Notes: generated from the sequence alone by a model not told the origin. A stretch of DNA of 46,180 bases from Lentisphaerota bacterium (GCA_015061725.1 SUVX01000024.1:1-46180), one strand, 5' to 3'; positions 33,644 to 42,238 are shown, numbered from the stretch's first letter. Numbers and translations: made by a program.

Positions 33644-36517
33644 TCAATAAGTGTTGTGTGAGATACTCAAACTTTTTAAACTGCCGCGGAAATATCCGGC
33701 TCCGGCAGGCAATCCGAATTCGGCTTTGGTATGCCCTCCGAAAATCGCACTTTTAAAGTACAGCGCAAGTTTTTTATCAAGCAAATAGCTAATTTCCTGA
33801 CCATTGACAGATATTTTCAACTGCTGCAGATCGTAAGAAATACAGACTTTCGACCATTTTCCGGGCGGCAATTCCAAGCCTGTCATGAACAAATCTGTTT
33901 TCAAATCCCTTCCGGCAAAAGCAAATTGCAGGCGGTCATATCTGACAAAACATGTGACCGAACCGAGAATATCATCAAAATGGCGGAACAATGTATACAA
34001 TTCCGGAGAATTTTCACCGTCAGGACGAACTTCAAAAGCCAATTTAAAACTGCCGCGCGGAAACGTTTCCACCGGAAAATGTAAATAGCTGCTGCCGTCG
34101 AAATAAAGGATAGTTTCTCCGTTTTCTATTCTCTTTTCCGGCACATTTTTTCCAGCAGGCGGTTTGAGAAAGAGAAAAGCTCCGCCGTAATTGAACCCGC
34201 CGCCCAGATCACATTTGAATCCGGGAAACTCCCGGGAAGGAATAACATCTCCCGAAGCTGAAGATATCTTCCAGTTCAACCGGGGAACCAGTACGGACGG
34301 GACATTCACCGGAACGACCTTATCCTTTTCTTCACAATGGACAAACAGCTTCTCCTTTTTATCCGGAATGGCGCGCGGAATGACAGGACAACTCCGGTAA
34401 ATCCTGCCGGATTCTGTCACAACACGCAGCTGATACACCGGATAAGCAGAATTTGACGGAAGTTCCGTTTTGAACTCTACCTCTTTTTTACGCAGCTTTT
34501 CAGGAACGTCTGTCAGATATTTAAAATATTCCGCCTCAAAACGGCAGACTGAAAATGTATGGGCAGCCCGACCGGCACGCAGTAAATCAGCGATATGCAG
34601 TTCAAGTTTTTCCCCGCCGGTTTCAATCAGCAACTCAGCCTTGTCCGCCAACTTACGGGGCAAGGTGATAAAAAACGAATTGCGTGCGCTCCAAATCCAG
34701 GAATACAATGTTGCAGTATCTCCCTTTTTATAAATTTTTCCGGGAGAAACATTGGCGCGATCGGCACCCCGGATTGACCAGTTTCCACCGTTTTTCATCC
34801 GTATCCGGATTGTCCGTGTTGCAGATTTGCGGCTGTTGAACGAGCAACAGATAGTCACATCTTTTTCAGGGTCTTCAGCACCGACAGCAAAAACCTCCCT
34901 GCCGTTTTCCAGAATTTCAACAGAACTCAGCAATTCTCCTGCAGCAACAGCAGCTGAAACATGGAAACGCCCGTTTCCCGCATCTGAAACCTTGAAGTAT
35001 GTTTTTTCAGGTTGCAGAAGATCACGGAGCGATTGACGGATACATTTGTAATTGACACAGACCGTCGGATGCAGATAAATATACTGCAAGTCGAAATTAT
35101 CAGATTTTCTGCCATTGAAATTCCGGACGATCACCCTGGGACAAACAACTGTTTCTCCCGCTAATTTTGAGCTTGGCAGTGAAAATGTTACCGCATCCAA
35201 TTTTGCACAGTCAAATTTTTCTTCGGGAAAAGAAACCAATACTTTCCCTTTGATATCTGTCAATTCCAGTTTTGCCGTATACATTGAAGATTTGAGCGCA
35301 TCCGGAATATTGAGCAGTTCTATCTGCAGAGATTCTCCGGCACGCATCTGATCCCGGTAAGATACGGCAAGCGGCGGGATCTGCTGCTCATCGCCCGGAT
35401 TCGGGACCGGAGATTCTCCACGCATGATATTTCCGTAAAACCGGACAAGTCTCTGAAGAACAAAAGAATTATACAATGTCGGCTGCCAGCAGGTATTTTC
35501 ATTAAATTCATTCCATTCAAAGAAAAAAATCAAATCACAATTCAACTGAGCCAACCGGTCAAGAGTACCGCGGGCAGTCGCTGTTCCGAACTCACCGTAA
35601 TTGACACCCATGATGTGATTGATATAACCGTGCAAGACTTTTCCGAAAACAAGTTTATCTTTGTTTTCTTTACGTTTGAGTGCTTTAAGCAGCAAGGGCA
35701 AAATCTCCCTGTCGTATATTTCAAAACAGGGAACCGTCTGATAATAACTCTTTCTGCGCCGTGATGACGGATCGATCTGTATTCCGTCGTAAACAGACAG
35801 GATCCCGTCAATCCGTTTGCGGTATTTTTCCCGGATATGCGAATTCCATTTCCCATTGGTATAAAACGCACTTTTATCTGCGGGACTTACAAATAATTCA
35901 CCACAGACGGCAAAGGTATTGCCGTACTTTTTGCGAAGAAAAGTCAGCAGTTCCTGCATCCGTGCGGGCGGTACCAGAAATGAATGATAAGTTGAAATGG
36001 GGATCCTTCCTTTGATCCGGGGCGTAAAAGCGGACTTTAATGCCAGGTCAAGTACCCGGACATAAGGTTCCGGATTGATTTTCCGGTTGCCGCCGCCGAA
36101 TGAAAACTGGGGAAATTCATAATATTTGCCTCTCAACTCCGGCGTTTTTTCCAAATATCCCATCGTCGTCTTATGCAGCTGCCAAATAGCGGAACAGAGA
36201 CTGCCGCCGCCATCAAATCCGTAACTTTTCCGGATCTGACAATCCCTTAAAAAAGATTCCCGGGTGGTATATTGAAAATCTCCCTTATAACGCAGAAAAC
36301 GGTCATAAAACAGCGGACGGTCAATATAATTCAAAAAGTTTTGAAAAAGACCGTATTTATATTGTATTTCAGGGAACATCATCATCCGTTCCGCAGTTTT
36401 CCGTCGAAAAGGCGTCAAATCCCGTTGCGGAACACGCATCCGCCTGACCGGAATATGCTGCGCCCCCCCGATAGTACACACTGCAAGGAGCAGACTCAAG
36501 ACAACTGAACTTTTCAT
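33644..36517 (-). CDS. Secreted TIM-barrel glycosidase-like protein with LamG domain
   Basis: 957 residues with a signal peptide (VVLSLLLAVCTIGGAQ). The catalytic-like part (about 60-390) has QFSFGGGNRKINPEPYVRVL and CDLIFFFEWNEFNENTCWQP; the EWNEF motif is seen in GH99/GH71-like enzymes acting on alpha-linked glycans. A central beta-rich region follows. The last 150 residues look like a LamG/concanavalin-type domain (GETILYFDGSSYLHFPVETF, FKLAFEVRP, LPPGKWSKVCISYD). The start overlaps the previous gene by 4 bp. The protein should act outside the cytoplasm, feeding the GH109-like and DUF6259-like products. Exact specificity is unknown. Confidence 0.65.
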   Translation of the reverse strand: MKSSVVLSLLLAVCTIGGAQHIPVRRMRVPQRDLTPFRRKTAERMMMFPEIQYKYGLFQNFLNYIDRPLFYDRFLRYKGDFQYTTRESFLRDCQIRKSYGFDGGGSLCSAIWQLHKTTMGYLEKTPELRGKYYEFPQFSFGGGNRKINPEPYVRVLDLALKSAFTPRIKGRIPISTYHSFLVPPARMQELLTFLRKKYGNTFAVCGELFVSPADKSAFYTNGKWNSHIREKYRKRIDGILSVYDGIQIDPSSRRRKSYYQTVPCFEIYDREILPLLLKALKRKENKDKLVFGKVLHGYINHIMGVNYGEFGTATARGTLDRLAQLNCDLIFFFEWNEFNENTCWQPTLYNSFVLQRLVRFYGNIMRGESPVPNPGDEQQIPPLAVSYRDQMRAGESLQIELLNIPDALKSSMYTAKLELTDIKGKVLVSFPEEKFDCAKLDAVTFSLPSSKLAGETVVCPRVIVRNFNGRKSDNFDLQYIYLHPTVCVNYKCIRQSLRDLLQPEKTYFKVSDAGNGRFHVSAAVAAGELLSSVEILENGREVFAVGAEDPEKDVTICCSFNSRKSATRTIRIRMKNGGNWSIRGADRANVSPGKIYKKGDTATLYSWIWSARNSFFITLPRKLADKAELLIETGGEKLELHIADLLRAGRAAHTFSVCRFEAEYFKYLTDVPEKLRKKEVEFKTELPSNSAYPVYQLRVVTESGRIYRSCPVIPRAIPDKKEKLFVHCEEKDKVVPVNVPSVLVPRLNWKISSASGDVIPSREFPGFKCDLGGGFNYGGAFLFLKPPAGKNVPEKRIENGETILYFDGSSYLHFPVETFPRGSFKLAFEVRPDGENSPELYTLFRHFDDILGSVTCFVRYDRLQFAFAGRDLKTDLFMTGLELPPGKWSKVCISYDLQQLKISVNGQEISYLLDKKLALYFKSAIFGGHTKAEFGLPAGAGYFRGSLKSLSISHNTY

Positions 36518-37296
36518 TTTTTTGCAACCTCTTCAATTCTGATGTTGCGAACCTCAATCCCTGCACCTGCAGTAAAAAGTGGCATGAGTTTTTTGGTTCC
36601 GCACAGCATGATACTGCGACTGTTGCCCTTGTAACTGCCACTTTTCACAATATGAGAAACCGTTTTCAGGGAACTTTCAGCTCTGGCGGAATCTGAACTT
36701 GAAAAACTCCATCCGGGCCCATGCTGCCGGACAGGTGTTCCGGCTGTCAGTTTTTTGCGGAGCGGAGTACTTAACTGCACCTCCCATCCGGCAGATGTCT
36801 GACGGAGACTTTTAATCGTCCCCGTGATATTAAAATTGGGCAGATCGCGCAGTTTTCCGGATAAATCCACATCCCATGCAACACAGCCCCCGTTTTTGCG
36901 CCACCCGGAACCGTCTTTTATCAAAATAAGCCGGTCTCCGGCTTTTGCCTCTGCTGCAAGAAGCGTTCCTGTTTCCGCAAAGGCATTGACATTTTGAACA
37001 GTAATGATCCGGCCTCCGGCATCCACTCCCATAAAGCCGATACTGAAATTTCTTTTTTTTCCGTCCGGAATTGTTGAACAGATCTCAGCAGTTATTCTGT
37101 AATCCATACCGGGCTTTACTGTAAAACAACGTTTTCCCAGAAACCACCCTCCTTTCAAAACGATAAAAGAATCCTCTCCTGAAGACTTCAAATTCTTTGC
37201 ATTGGTAAAGTTTTTTGTTTTTCCCAATACGACCGGAAAAGCTGCCAGATTCAGGGCAAAAAACAGAAAAGCGGCTGTCATGATTTTCTTTTTCAT
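36514..37296 (-). CDS. Secreted protein of unknown function
   Basis: 260 residues from the ATG at 37296, with GAGGTG seven bases upstream; a GTG three codons earlier is less likely. A signal peptide (KIMTAAFLFFALNLAAFPVV) is followed by a beta-rich region (ILKGGWFLGKRC-type strands and MDYRITAEICSTIPDGKKRN) resembling a carbohydrate-binding jelly roll. It sits between the pseudopilin and the secreted glycosidase in one operon, 12 bp after the former and overlapping the latter. It may bind polysaccharide at the cell surface. No named family recognised. Confidence 0.6.
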   Translation of the reverse strand: MKKKIMTAAFLFFALNLAAFPVVLGKTKNFTNAKNLKSSGEDSFIVLKGGWFLGKRCFTVKPGMDYRITAEICSTIPDGKKRNFSIGFMGVDAGGRIITVQNVNAFAETGTLLAAEAKAGDRLILIKDGSGWRKNGGCVAWDVDLSGKLRDLPNFNITGTIKSLRQTSAGWEVQLSTPLRKKLTAGTPVRQHGPGWSFSSSDSARAESSLKTVSHIVKSGSYKGNSRSIMLCGTKKLMPLFTAGAGIEVRNIRIEEVAKK

Positions 37297-37308
37297 AAGA
37301 ATCACCTC

Positions 37309-38334
37309 TTAATTTTTCAAATACTGTGTTGAAAGTTCAGGACGCATATACTCGCCGCTGAATGCTTTGATCTGAAATCGGACATCTGCTTCACGTTCTC
37401 CTGAAACGTGACCGTCGATCCAGATGATATTGGCGGACCCGGCATGACGTTTATCGATCCGGTTGTAATAGTTTGTCGAAGTCAATGTTGCTGCAATATT
37501 GGGCGAACCGCGGTAAGCCGCCGCCCCCGGGGCTTCAGTACTGGCATCTGCCGCCATAATCTTGCGGGACGGCGTTTTGAACATACCGACTTTCATGGGA
37601 CGGTATTTCCAGGTGCCGTCTCCTTCCACGCGTCCCGGCGGATAATAGTAACTGCCGCCGCAATTCATATAGTTGTAACCGTAATGGATATACACCCAAC
37701 GCCAGAGCTGACTGTCACTCTTTCCCTGATATCGACTGGGACTTTCGTTTTTCGCCGTATTTGACCGGAATACTTTTTCTCCTGTTTTACAGGAAAATAT
37801 CAACGGCGTTGCCACATAATTCTTTCTGTAAAGCTCAAACGCCCAGTCTCCCTGCAAAGTTGCCGACATCGGATAATAACCGGCAAAATCCCCCGTATAC
37901 ATATCCACAGCCGTCGCTATCTGTCGGCAATTACTCTGGCAGGACGCATTGTCCCCGCGTCCGCGGGCCTGCTGCAAAGCCGGTAAAAGCATTGCAGCAA
38001 GAATGGCGATAATGGCAATAACAACCAGCAACTCAATCAGCGTGAACGCTGATTGAATGAAGCACGGCTTCGCCGTATGAAGCATTTTTCTCCGGCAAAT
38101 ATGAAGCGCACCTCCGGTGCATGAAGCGCTTGCTTTGCAAGCATTATATTGTTCCGGATAAGCCGTATTCTGCGGCGCACCGATATCCGTTTTTATCCGT
38201 TTTTGTCCGTTTTTGTCCGTTTTTAACGCGCCGTCCCACAAAGACAGCATGCCGCAGCGGTTATACAAAACACCTGTTTTACAAGCAGCACTCACCAGCA
38301 GTTCAATAAGTGTAAAGTAATCTTTCCTCCTCAT
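37309..38334 (-). CDS. DUF1559-like pseudopilin carrying a 90-codon insertion
   Basis: 341 residues from the ATG at 38334, which has GAGG upstream; longer forms from 38424 or 38478 are open. The N-terminus reads [14 protein letters not shown], then an unrelated 90-codon stretch, then [20 protein letters not shown], the normal class III signal plus hydrophobic helix. The remainder is a DUF1559-like globular part with an Asp-Gly end segment ([18 protein letters not shown]). Pseudopilins use a prepilin peptidase and a type II/IV-type assembly machine. In this protein only the second motif is followed by the full helix, so processing probably happens there. It heads a five-gene operon with glycosidase genes. 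A -35/-10 pair lies at 38493-38521. Confidence 0.82.
   Translation of the reverse strand: MRRKDYFTLIELLVSAACKTGVLYNRCGMLSLWDGALKTDKNGQKRIKTDIGAPQNTAYPEQYNACKASASCTGGALHICRRKMLHTAKPCFIQSAFTLIELLVVIAIIAILAAMLLPALQQARGRGDNASCQSNCRQIATAVDMYTGDFAGYYPMSATLQGDWAFELYRKNYVATPLIFSCKTGEKVFRSNTAKNESPSRYQGKSDSQLWRWVYIHYGYNYMNCGGSYYYPPGRVEGDGTWKYRPMKVGMFKTPSRKIMAADASTEAPGAAAYRGSPNIAATLTSTNYYNRIDKRHAGSANIIWIDGHVSGEREADVRFQIKAFSGEYMRPELSTQYLKN
38023..38292 (-). repeat. In-frame 270 bp insertion with minisatellite core inside the pseudopilin gene
   Basis: The interval lies between the two FTLIELLV coding copies (38293-38316 and 38023-38046) and is exactly 90 codons. On the plus strand it has: palindrome TCAATCAGCG-TGAA-CGCTGATTGA (38033-38056), whose one arm codes for part of the motif; four ATGAAGC separators (38057, 38077, 38101 and 38121); hairpins ACGGC/GCCGT (38064-38076), GCACC/GGTGC (38108-38120) and GCTTGC/GCAAGC (38128-38142); then a core of four 10-mers TCCGTTTTTA, TCCGTTTTTG, TCCGTTTTTG, TCCGTTTTTA (38186-38225) between CGGCGC (38173-38178) and GCGCCG (38228-38233). 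The flank CCGCAGAATACGGCT is shared with 46041-46056. Confidence 0.8.
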
Positions 38335-38492
38335 TTTCCTCTTTCCTTTCACAAAAAACAATGCACCGAAAGAATCTGGTATTTTTTTAATCTGCAATAT
38401 ATTACTGTTTGTAAAAATTTTCATCTCACACCCCCTGCAAAAAATCTGTTTATCTTTGAATACAAGTGCAAAACACACGACACAACATCAAT

Positions 38493-38521
38493 AATTTACC
38501 ATTGAGACAAAACAAATTCAA
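38493..38521 (-). promoter_or_regulatory. Promoter candidate of the pseudopilin operon
   Basis: On the minus strand TTGAAT (38521-38516), 17 bp, TAAATT (38498-38493). The remainder of 38335-38679 is AT-rich and holds no supported gene. Confidence 0.35.
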
Positions 38522-38608
38522 CAAAGCATAATGGTATATTTTTGCTCAATGATTGTAAATATCGTTCACATTCAAATTGCAGAAAAGAAAAATTTTCCGG
38601 TAATTTAT

Positions 38609-38637
38609 TTGCAAACCGCGTATCAATGGAGTATATT
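38609..38637 (+). promoter_or_regulatory. Promoter of the symporter gene
   Basis: TTGCAA (38609-38614), a 17 bp spacer and TATATT (38632-38637), 42 bp before the ATG; AAGGA precedes the start. Confidence 0.5.
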
Positions 38638-38679
38638 ACGTGAGTTTTTTATTGGTAATATGTACAGCAAAGGAAAAAT

Positions 38680-39990
38680 ATGAAATTTTTCAACTGGTAT
38701 TTCCGCATTCCCCTCATTTACCGCAATCTGGGTGCTTTTGTCCTCGGATGTCTTGCCGGTGTCATTATTTACAAGCTCGGCGTTATCCGCGGTGAAGGAT
38801 TTGTTTCGCAAATAGCCGCCGTCCTCTCCCCCTTCGGTTCCGTTCTTGTCAATATGCTCAAAATGATCGTTATTCCCATCATCTTCTTCTCCCTCATCCA
38901 CGGCGCCGCAAGTCTGCCTACCAAAACTTTCGGTAAAATGGGGATCGGTGTCTGCGCATGGTATTTTTTCACTTCCCTCTATGCCGCCATCTTCGGCGCC
39001 GCCATCGCCTTGCTTTTCAACCCGAAACTTGCCTCCGCCAACGAACTTGCCGGAAAACTTGCCGTTCAGGTTGAATCCATGAAGTCCAGCGCCTCCGGCA
39101 GCGGAAACGCTTTTGTTAAAATTATTCTCGGTCTCTTTACCAATCCTTTTCAGGCCCTCGCTGAAGGAAATTTTCTCCCCGTCATCGTCTTTGCCATCAT
39201 GTTCGGTCTCGCCGCACGCATTGTCCTTGATTCCTCTCAGGATGAGCATACCCAAAAAATTATGACCGATATGCTCGATCTCTTTGAAGCTTTCCAGAAA
39301 GTTATTTTTAAAATGATCGACTGGGTCATGGCTTATTTTCCCATCGGTATCTTCGCCCTCACCACCTGCAATTTCGCCGTCTACGGCGTCGGTTTATTTC
39401 AGTCCTATTTCCAGGTCGCCCTCTGCGTCATCTGCGGCATCCTGCTCATGCTGCTTGTCTGTTATCCCCTCGTCACTTTCCTCATCTGCCGCGTCAACCC
39501 GTATCCCATCCTCTGGAAGTTACGCGAACCCATCCTCACCGCTTTCGTTACCCGTTCCAGCGCCGCAGCCCTCCCCGTTTCCCTCAAAACTGCTCAGAAT
39601 GATCTCAAGGTTAAAGGTGAACTTGCCAACTTTACCCTCTCCCTCGGCGCCACCGTCAACATGGACGGCGTTTGTATCCATCTCCCCGTTTTCGCCGTCC
39701 TTGCTTCAAACTTATTCGGTTTCAGCATTACTCCCATGCAGCTGGTTGTTATGATCCTTTGTGTCGTCTTCGCCTCCGTCGGCGCAGGCGGCGTCCCCGG
39801 CGGAAGCATTTTCCTCCTCTTCCTCGTTCTCGATTCTTTTAATCTCTCTCCCTCCCAAACTTCCACCATCATCGCTCTCGCCCTCGGTATCAATCCTCTC
39901 CTCGATATGTTCGAAACCGCCTGCAATGTCGCCGGCGACAACATCGGCACCTTCGTCCTCTCCCACAAACTCCGCTTTTTTTCCAGGTGA
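38680..39990 (+). CDS. Dicarboxylate/amino acid:cation symporter (DAACS family)
   Basis: 436 residues, polytopic membrane protein. Diagnostic segments: FVTRSSAAALPVSLKTAQND (the serine-rich re-entrant loop region), LGATVNMDGVCIHLPVFAVL (NMDG motif) and a GAGGVPGGSIFLLFLVLDSF hairpin. These match GltP/DctA-type sodium- or proton-coupled transporters of glutamate, aspartate or C4-dicarboxylates. The C-terminal residues (LRFFSR-stop) are encoded by one arm of a perfect palindrome that begins the repeat island at 39974, so the end of the protein may have been rewritten by the repeat. It is transcribed divergently from the pseudopilin operon. Confidence 0.9.
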   Translation: MKFFNWYFRIPLIYRNLGAFVLGCLAGVIIYKLGVIRGEGFVSQIAAVLSPFGSVLVNMLKMIVIPIIFFSLIHGAASLPTKTFGKMGIGVCAWYFFTSLYAAIFGAAIALLFNPKLASANELAGKLAVQVESMKSSASGSGNAFVKIILGLFTNPFQALAEGNFLPVIVFAIMFGLAARIVLDSSQDEHTQKIMTDMLDLFEAFQKVIFKMIDWVMAYFPIGIFALTTCNFAVYGVGLFQSYFQVALCVICGILLMLLVCYPLVTFLICRVNPYPILWKLREPILTAFVTRSSAAALPVSLKTAQNDLKVKGELANFTLSLGATVNMDGVCIHLPVFAVLASNLFGFSITPMQLVVMILCVVFASVGAGGVPGGSIFLLFLVLDSFNLSPSQTSTIIALALGINPLLDMFETACNVAGDNIGTFVLSHKLRFFSR

Positions 39991-40575
39991 AAAAAAGCTT
40001 GGCAAAAAAAGCCACGTAGCCGGGCGACGTTGCTGCCCGGCTTAAGGTGGCTCCGCCCCCTTAAGAATCCCCCGATTTACCCAACGGTAATTCCAGGTGA
40101 AAAAAAGCTTGGCAAAAAAAGCCGTGTAGCGATTGCGACGTTGCTGCCCGGCTTAAGGTGGCTCCGCCCCCTTAAGAATCCCCCGGAATGCCCGTGGGTA
40201 GTTCCACAGGTGAAAAAAAGCTTGGCAAAAAAAGCCGCGTAGCGGTTGCGACGTTGCTGCCCGGCTTAAGGTGGCTCCGCCCCCTTAAGAATCCCCCGAT
40301 TTACCTAACGGTAATTCCAGGTAAAAAAAAGCTTGGCAAAAAAAGCCGTGTAGCGATTGCGACGTTGCTGCAATCGCCAGAGGGGGTCTGACTGCCCCCC
40401 TCTGGACTCCCCCGGAATGCCCGTGGGTAGTTCCACAGGTGAAAAAAAAGCTTGGCAAAAAAAGCCGCGTAGCGGTCGGGTGCGTTGCCCGACCGTTTAA
40501 GGGAAGAGTCCCTTAAAAATCCCTCACAGACTTACCCGTGGGCGCGGCGGCTGACTCTTCGAGTCTCGCCGCTGG
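39974..40575 (+). repeat. Structured unit array, family III, five units
   Basis: It starts with the palindrome GCTTTTTTTC-CAGGT-GAAAAAAAGC (39974-39998) across the symporter stop codon. Units begin near 39981, 40091, 40202, 40315 and 40431, about 110-116 bp each. Each contains CAGGTGAAAAAAAGCTTGGC, GGC-A7-GCC, a first stem, a second stem and a turn near CCCGTGGG or AACGGTAA. Stem 1 is GCCGGGC/GCCCGGC in unit 1, GCGATTGC/GCAATCGC in unit 4 and CGGTCGGG/CCCGACCG in unit 5; units 2 and 3 have mixed, unpaired arms. Stem 2 is CTTAAGG/CCTTAAG, CCAGAGGGGG/CCCCCTCTGG or TTTAAGGG/CCCTTAAA. A GC-rich hairpin (40550-40575) ends it. Confidence 0.8.
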
Positions 40576-40616
40576 ATTTTTTTGCTGTTTTTACCCTGCG
40601 GTACATCTGACCGTTG

Positions 40617-40795
40617 CATTACCCCACGGTAAATCATCGCCCGAGCCAAACCAAACTGCGGCACCGCAAACCCTCGGGGTATATCGTGACGCCCCCATCA
40701 TCATTTTATAAGTCTTATAAGTCTTATAAGTCTTATGCAAGCGTCACGCCCCCGCAACATGCACACCGCCGCAGCCATCAAGCAAGCAAAGCATT
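40617..40795. repeat. Minisatellite-core element I-d
   Basis: Arms GTGACGC (40686-40692) and GCGTCAC (40741-40747), both changed relative to GTGGCGC/GCGCCAC yet still complementary. Core: TTATAAGTC three times plus TTAT (40706-40736). Flanks GCAAACCCTCGGGGTAT and CATGCACACCGCCGCAGCC match other copies. Confidence 0.75.
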
Positions 40796-41000
40796 AGCCC
40801 TGCGGTAAATCTTCGCCCAAGCCATACCCCACCGCGCCCCGCAAACCCTCGGGGTATACAATGGCGCACCCATATTCCTCTCAAAAATTCCCAAAGATTC
40901 CCAAAGATTCCCAAAGATTCCCATACAGCGCCACACCTCCGCAGCCTGCACACCGCCGCAGCCATCAAGTTGCCGGCATTACCCTGCGGCAACTCTTGCG
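40796..41000. repeat. Minisatellite-core element I-e
   Basis: Arms ATGGCGC (40861-40867) and GCGCCAC (40928-40934), paired at six of seven positions. Core of three 10-mers ATTCCCAAAG plus ATTCCCA (40887-40923). Flanks repeat GCAAACCCTCGGGGTATAC and GCACACCGCCGCAGCCATCA. Nothing gene-like is seen between 39991 and 41041. Confidence 0.75.
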
Positions 41001-41041
41001 CCCCGATCCGCGCCCCGGTTGCGGTTCAAGCCACCGGATTT

Positions 41042-42217
41042 TCACTTTGAAACAGCGCGTTGATTATTCTCGAAATAAGCAATCATTTCGGGGGGGAGTT
41101 CAGGGATATCCTGACGGTTGCAGCCGGTGCGCATGGATTTGTGTCCGAGATAACCGACGGCGACGGATTGCCGTGCGGCGATGGGAGATGTATTGGTTTT
41201 TGCTCCGAAACGGACAAAATCAACAAAATTTGCAAGCGTGGGCAAATCTGCACCGCCGTGGAATCCGGAAGCGGCTTTGAGATGATAGACAATATCGGGC
41301 GTTTCACGGGGACCGCGCTGAGTCCAGACGTGGATTTCACAGGGACCGTTGTTGTGTCCGTAATTTTCAATACGTCCTTTAGTGCCGATAAAAGTGTAAT
41401 TGCGCTCGGAGTCGGGCGTATAGTGACATTGCATATAACACATCTGGGCACCGTTTTCAAGCTGCATCATAACCATACTGTGATCTTCAACGTCTATGAC
41501 AGGAGAAAATCCGGTCTGTTCAAGCGGCGGATAGTGCGCGTTGTTCCATGAGGCATTGCCGGGAGTATCAGGAGAACGCCGTTCACAGCGGTTGTAAACG
41601 CTGAGCATGCCCATTCCGACAACGCTTTTGCTGTAACTTCCCATGAGCCAGTGCATGACGTCGATATCATGAGAACCTTTTTGCAGAAGAAGTCCGGTGC
41701 TGTACTTCTGTTCGGAGTGCCAGTCGCGAAAATAGGCATCTCCGCCGTAACCGACAAAGTGGCGGCACCAGGCGGCCCGGAGTTCACCGATAACGCCGGA
41801 GTCAATAATTGATTTCATTTTAAGAATCAGCGGCTTATGGCGCATATTGTGACCGACAAAAAGTTTACTGCCTGTTCTCATGGCTGTTTCAAGAATCCTG
41901 TCACATCCCTCAAGGGTGATTGCCATGGGTTTTTCAAGATAAACGGCCTTTCCCGCTTCAAGTGAGGCGACTGCCATTTCTTCATGGAGATAATCGGGCG
42001 TTGCGATAATAACGGCATCAAGTTCCGGAATTTTGAGCATTTCTCGGTAATCGGTGAAGAGGGCGATATCGGGAACAAATTCCTTGATATCCTCGTGTGC
42101 TTTCAAATTGGTATCAGCTCCGGCAATCACCTCCGTGCCGTTTTCAGGTTTATGCAGATGTCTGCCGATCCTGCCGCGCAATCCGATGCCGATCAAACCG
42201 ATTTTTAAATTTTTCAT
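41042..42217 (-). CDS. Gfo/Idh/MocA-family oxidoreductase
   Basis: 391 residues from the ATG at 42217, with GAGAGGA five to six bases upstream; a TTG five codons earlier is less likely. The Rossmann fold starts KIGLIGIGLRGRIGRHL. The catalytic region shows VYLEKPMAITLEGCDRILET (EKP motif), and a later RDWHSEQKYSTGLLLQKGSH with DIDVMHWLMG (conserved Asp and His). These NAD(P)-dependent enzymes oxidise or reduce sugars, inositols or sugar derivatives. It is divergent from the AraC regulator at 42351 and probably controlled by it. Its last codons reach the edge of the repeat island. Confidence 0.85.
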   Translation of the reverse strand: MKNLKIGLIGIGLRGRIGRHLHKPENGTEVIAGADTNLKAHEDIKEFVPDIALFTDYREMLKIPELDAVIIATPDYLHEEMAVASLEAGKAVYLEKPMAITLEGCDRILETAMRTGSKLFVGHNMRHKPLILKMKSIIDSGVIGELRAAWCRHFVGYGGDAYFRDWHSEQKYSTGLLLQKGSHDIDVMHWLMGSYSKSVVGMGMLSVYNRCERRSPDTPGNASWNNAHYPPLEQTGFSPVIDVEDHSMVMMQLENGAQMCYMQCHYTPDSERNYTFIGTKGRIENYGHNNGPCEIHVWTQRGPRETPDIVYHLKAASGFHGGADLPTLANFVDFVRFGAKTNTSPIAARQSVAVGYLGHKSMRTGCNRQDIPELPPEMIAYFENNQRAVSK

Positions 42218-42238
42218 GATAATTCCTCTCAAAAAAGG

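Noticed and set aside
40030..40391. Lys-rich repeat ORFs in the family III array
   Set aside because: They follow the tandem units and have no codon bias, start signals or family similarity.
39974..40575. Integron attC array
   Set aside because: The units do not show the R and L box layout or the GTTRRRY end, and no integrase gene or gene cassettes are present.
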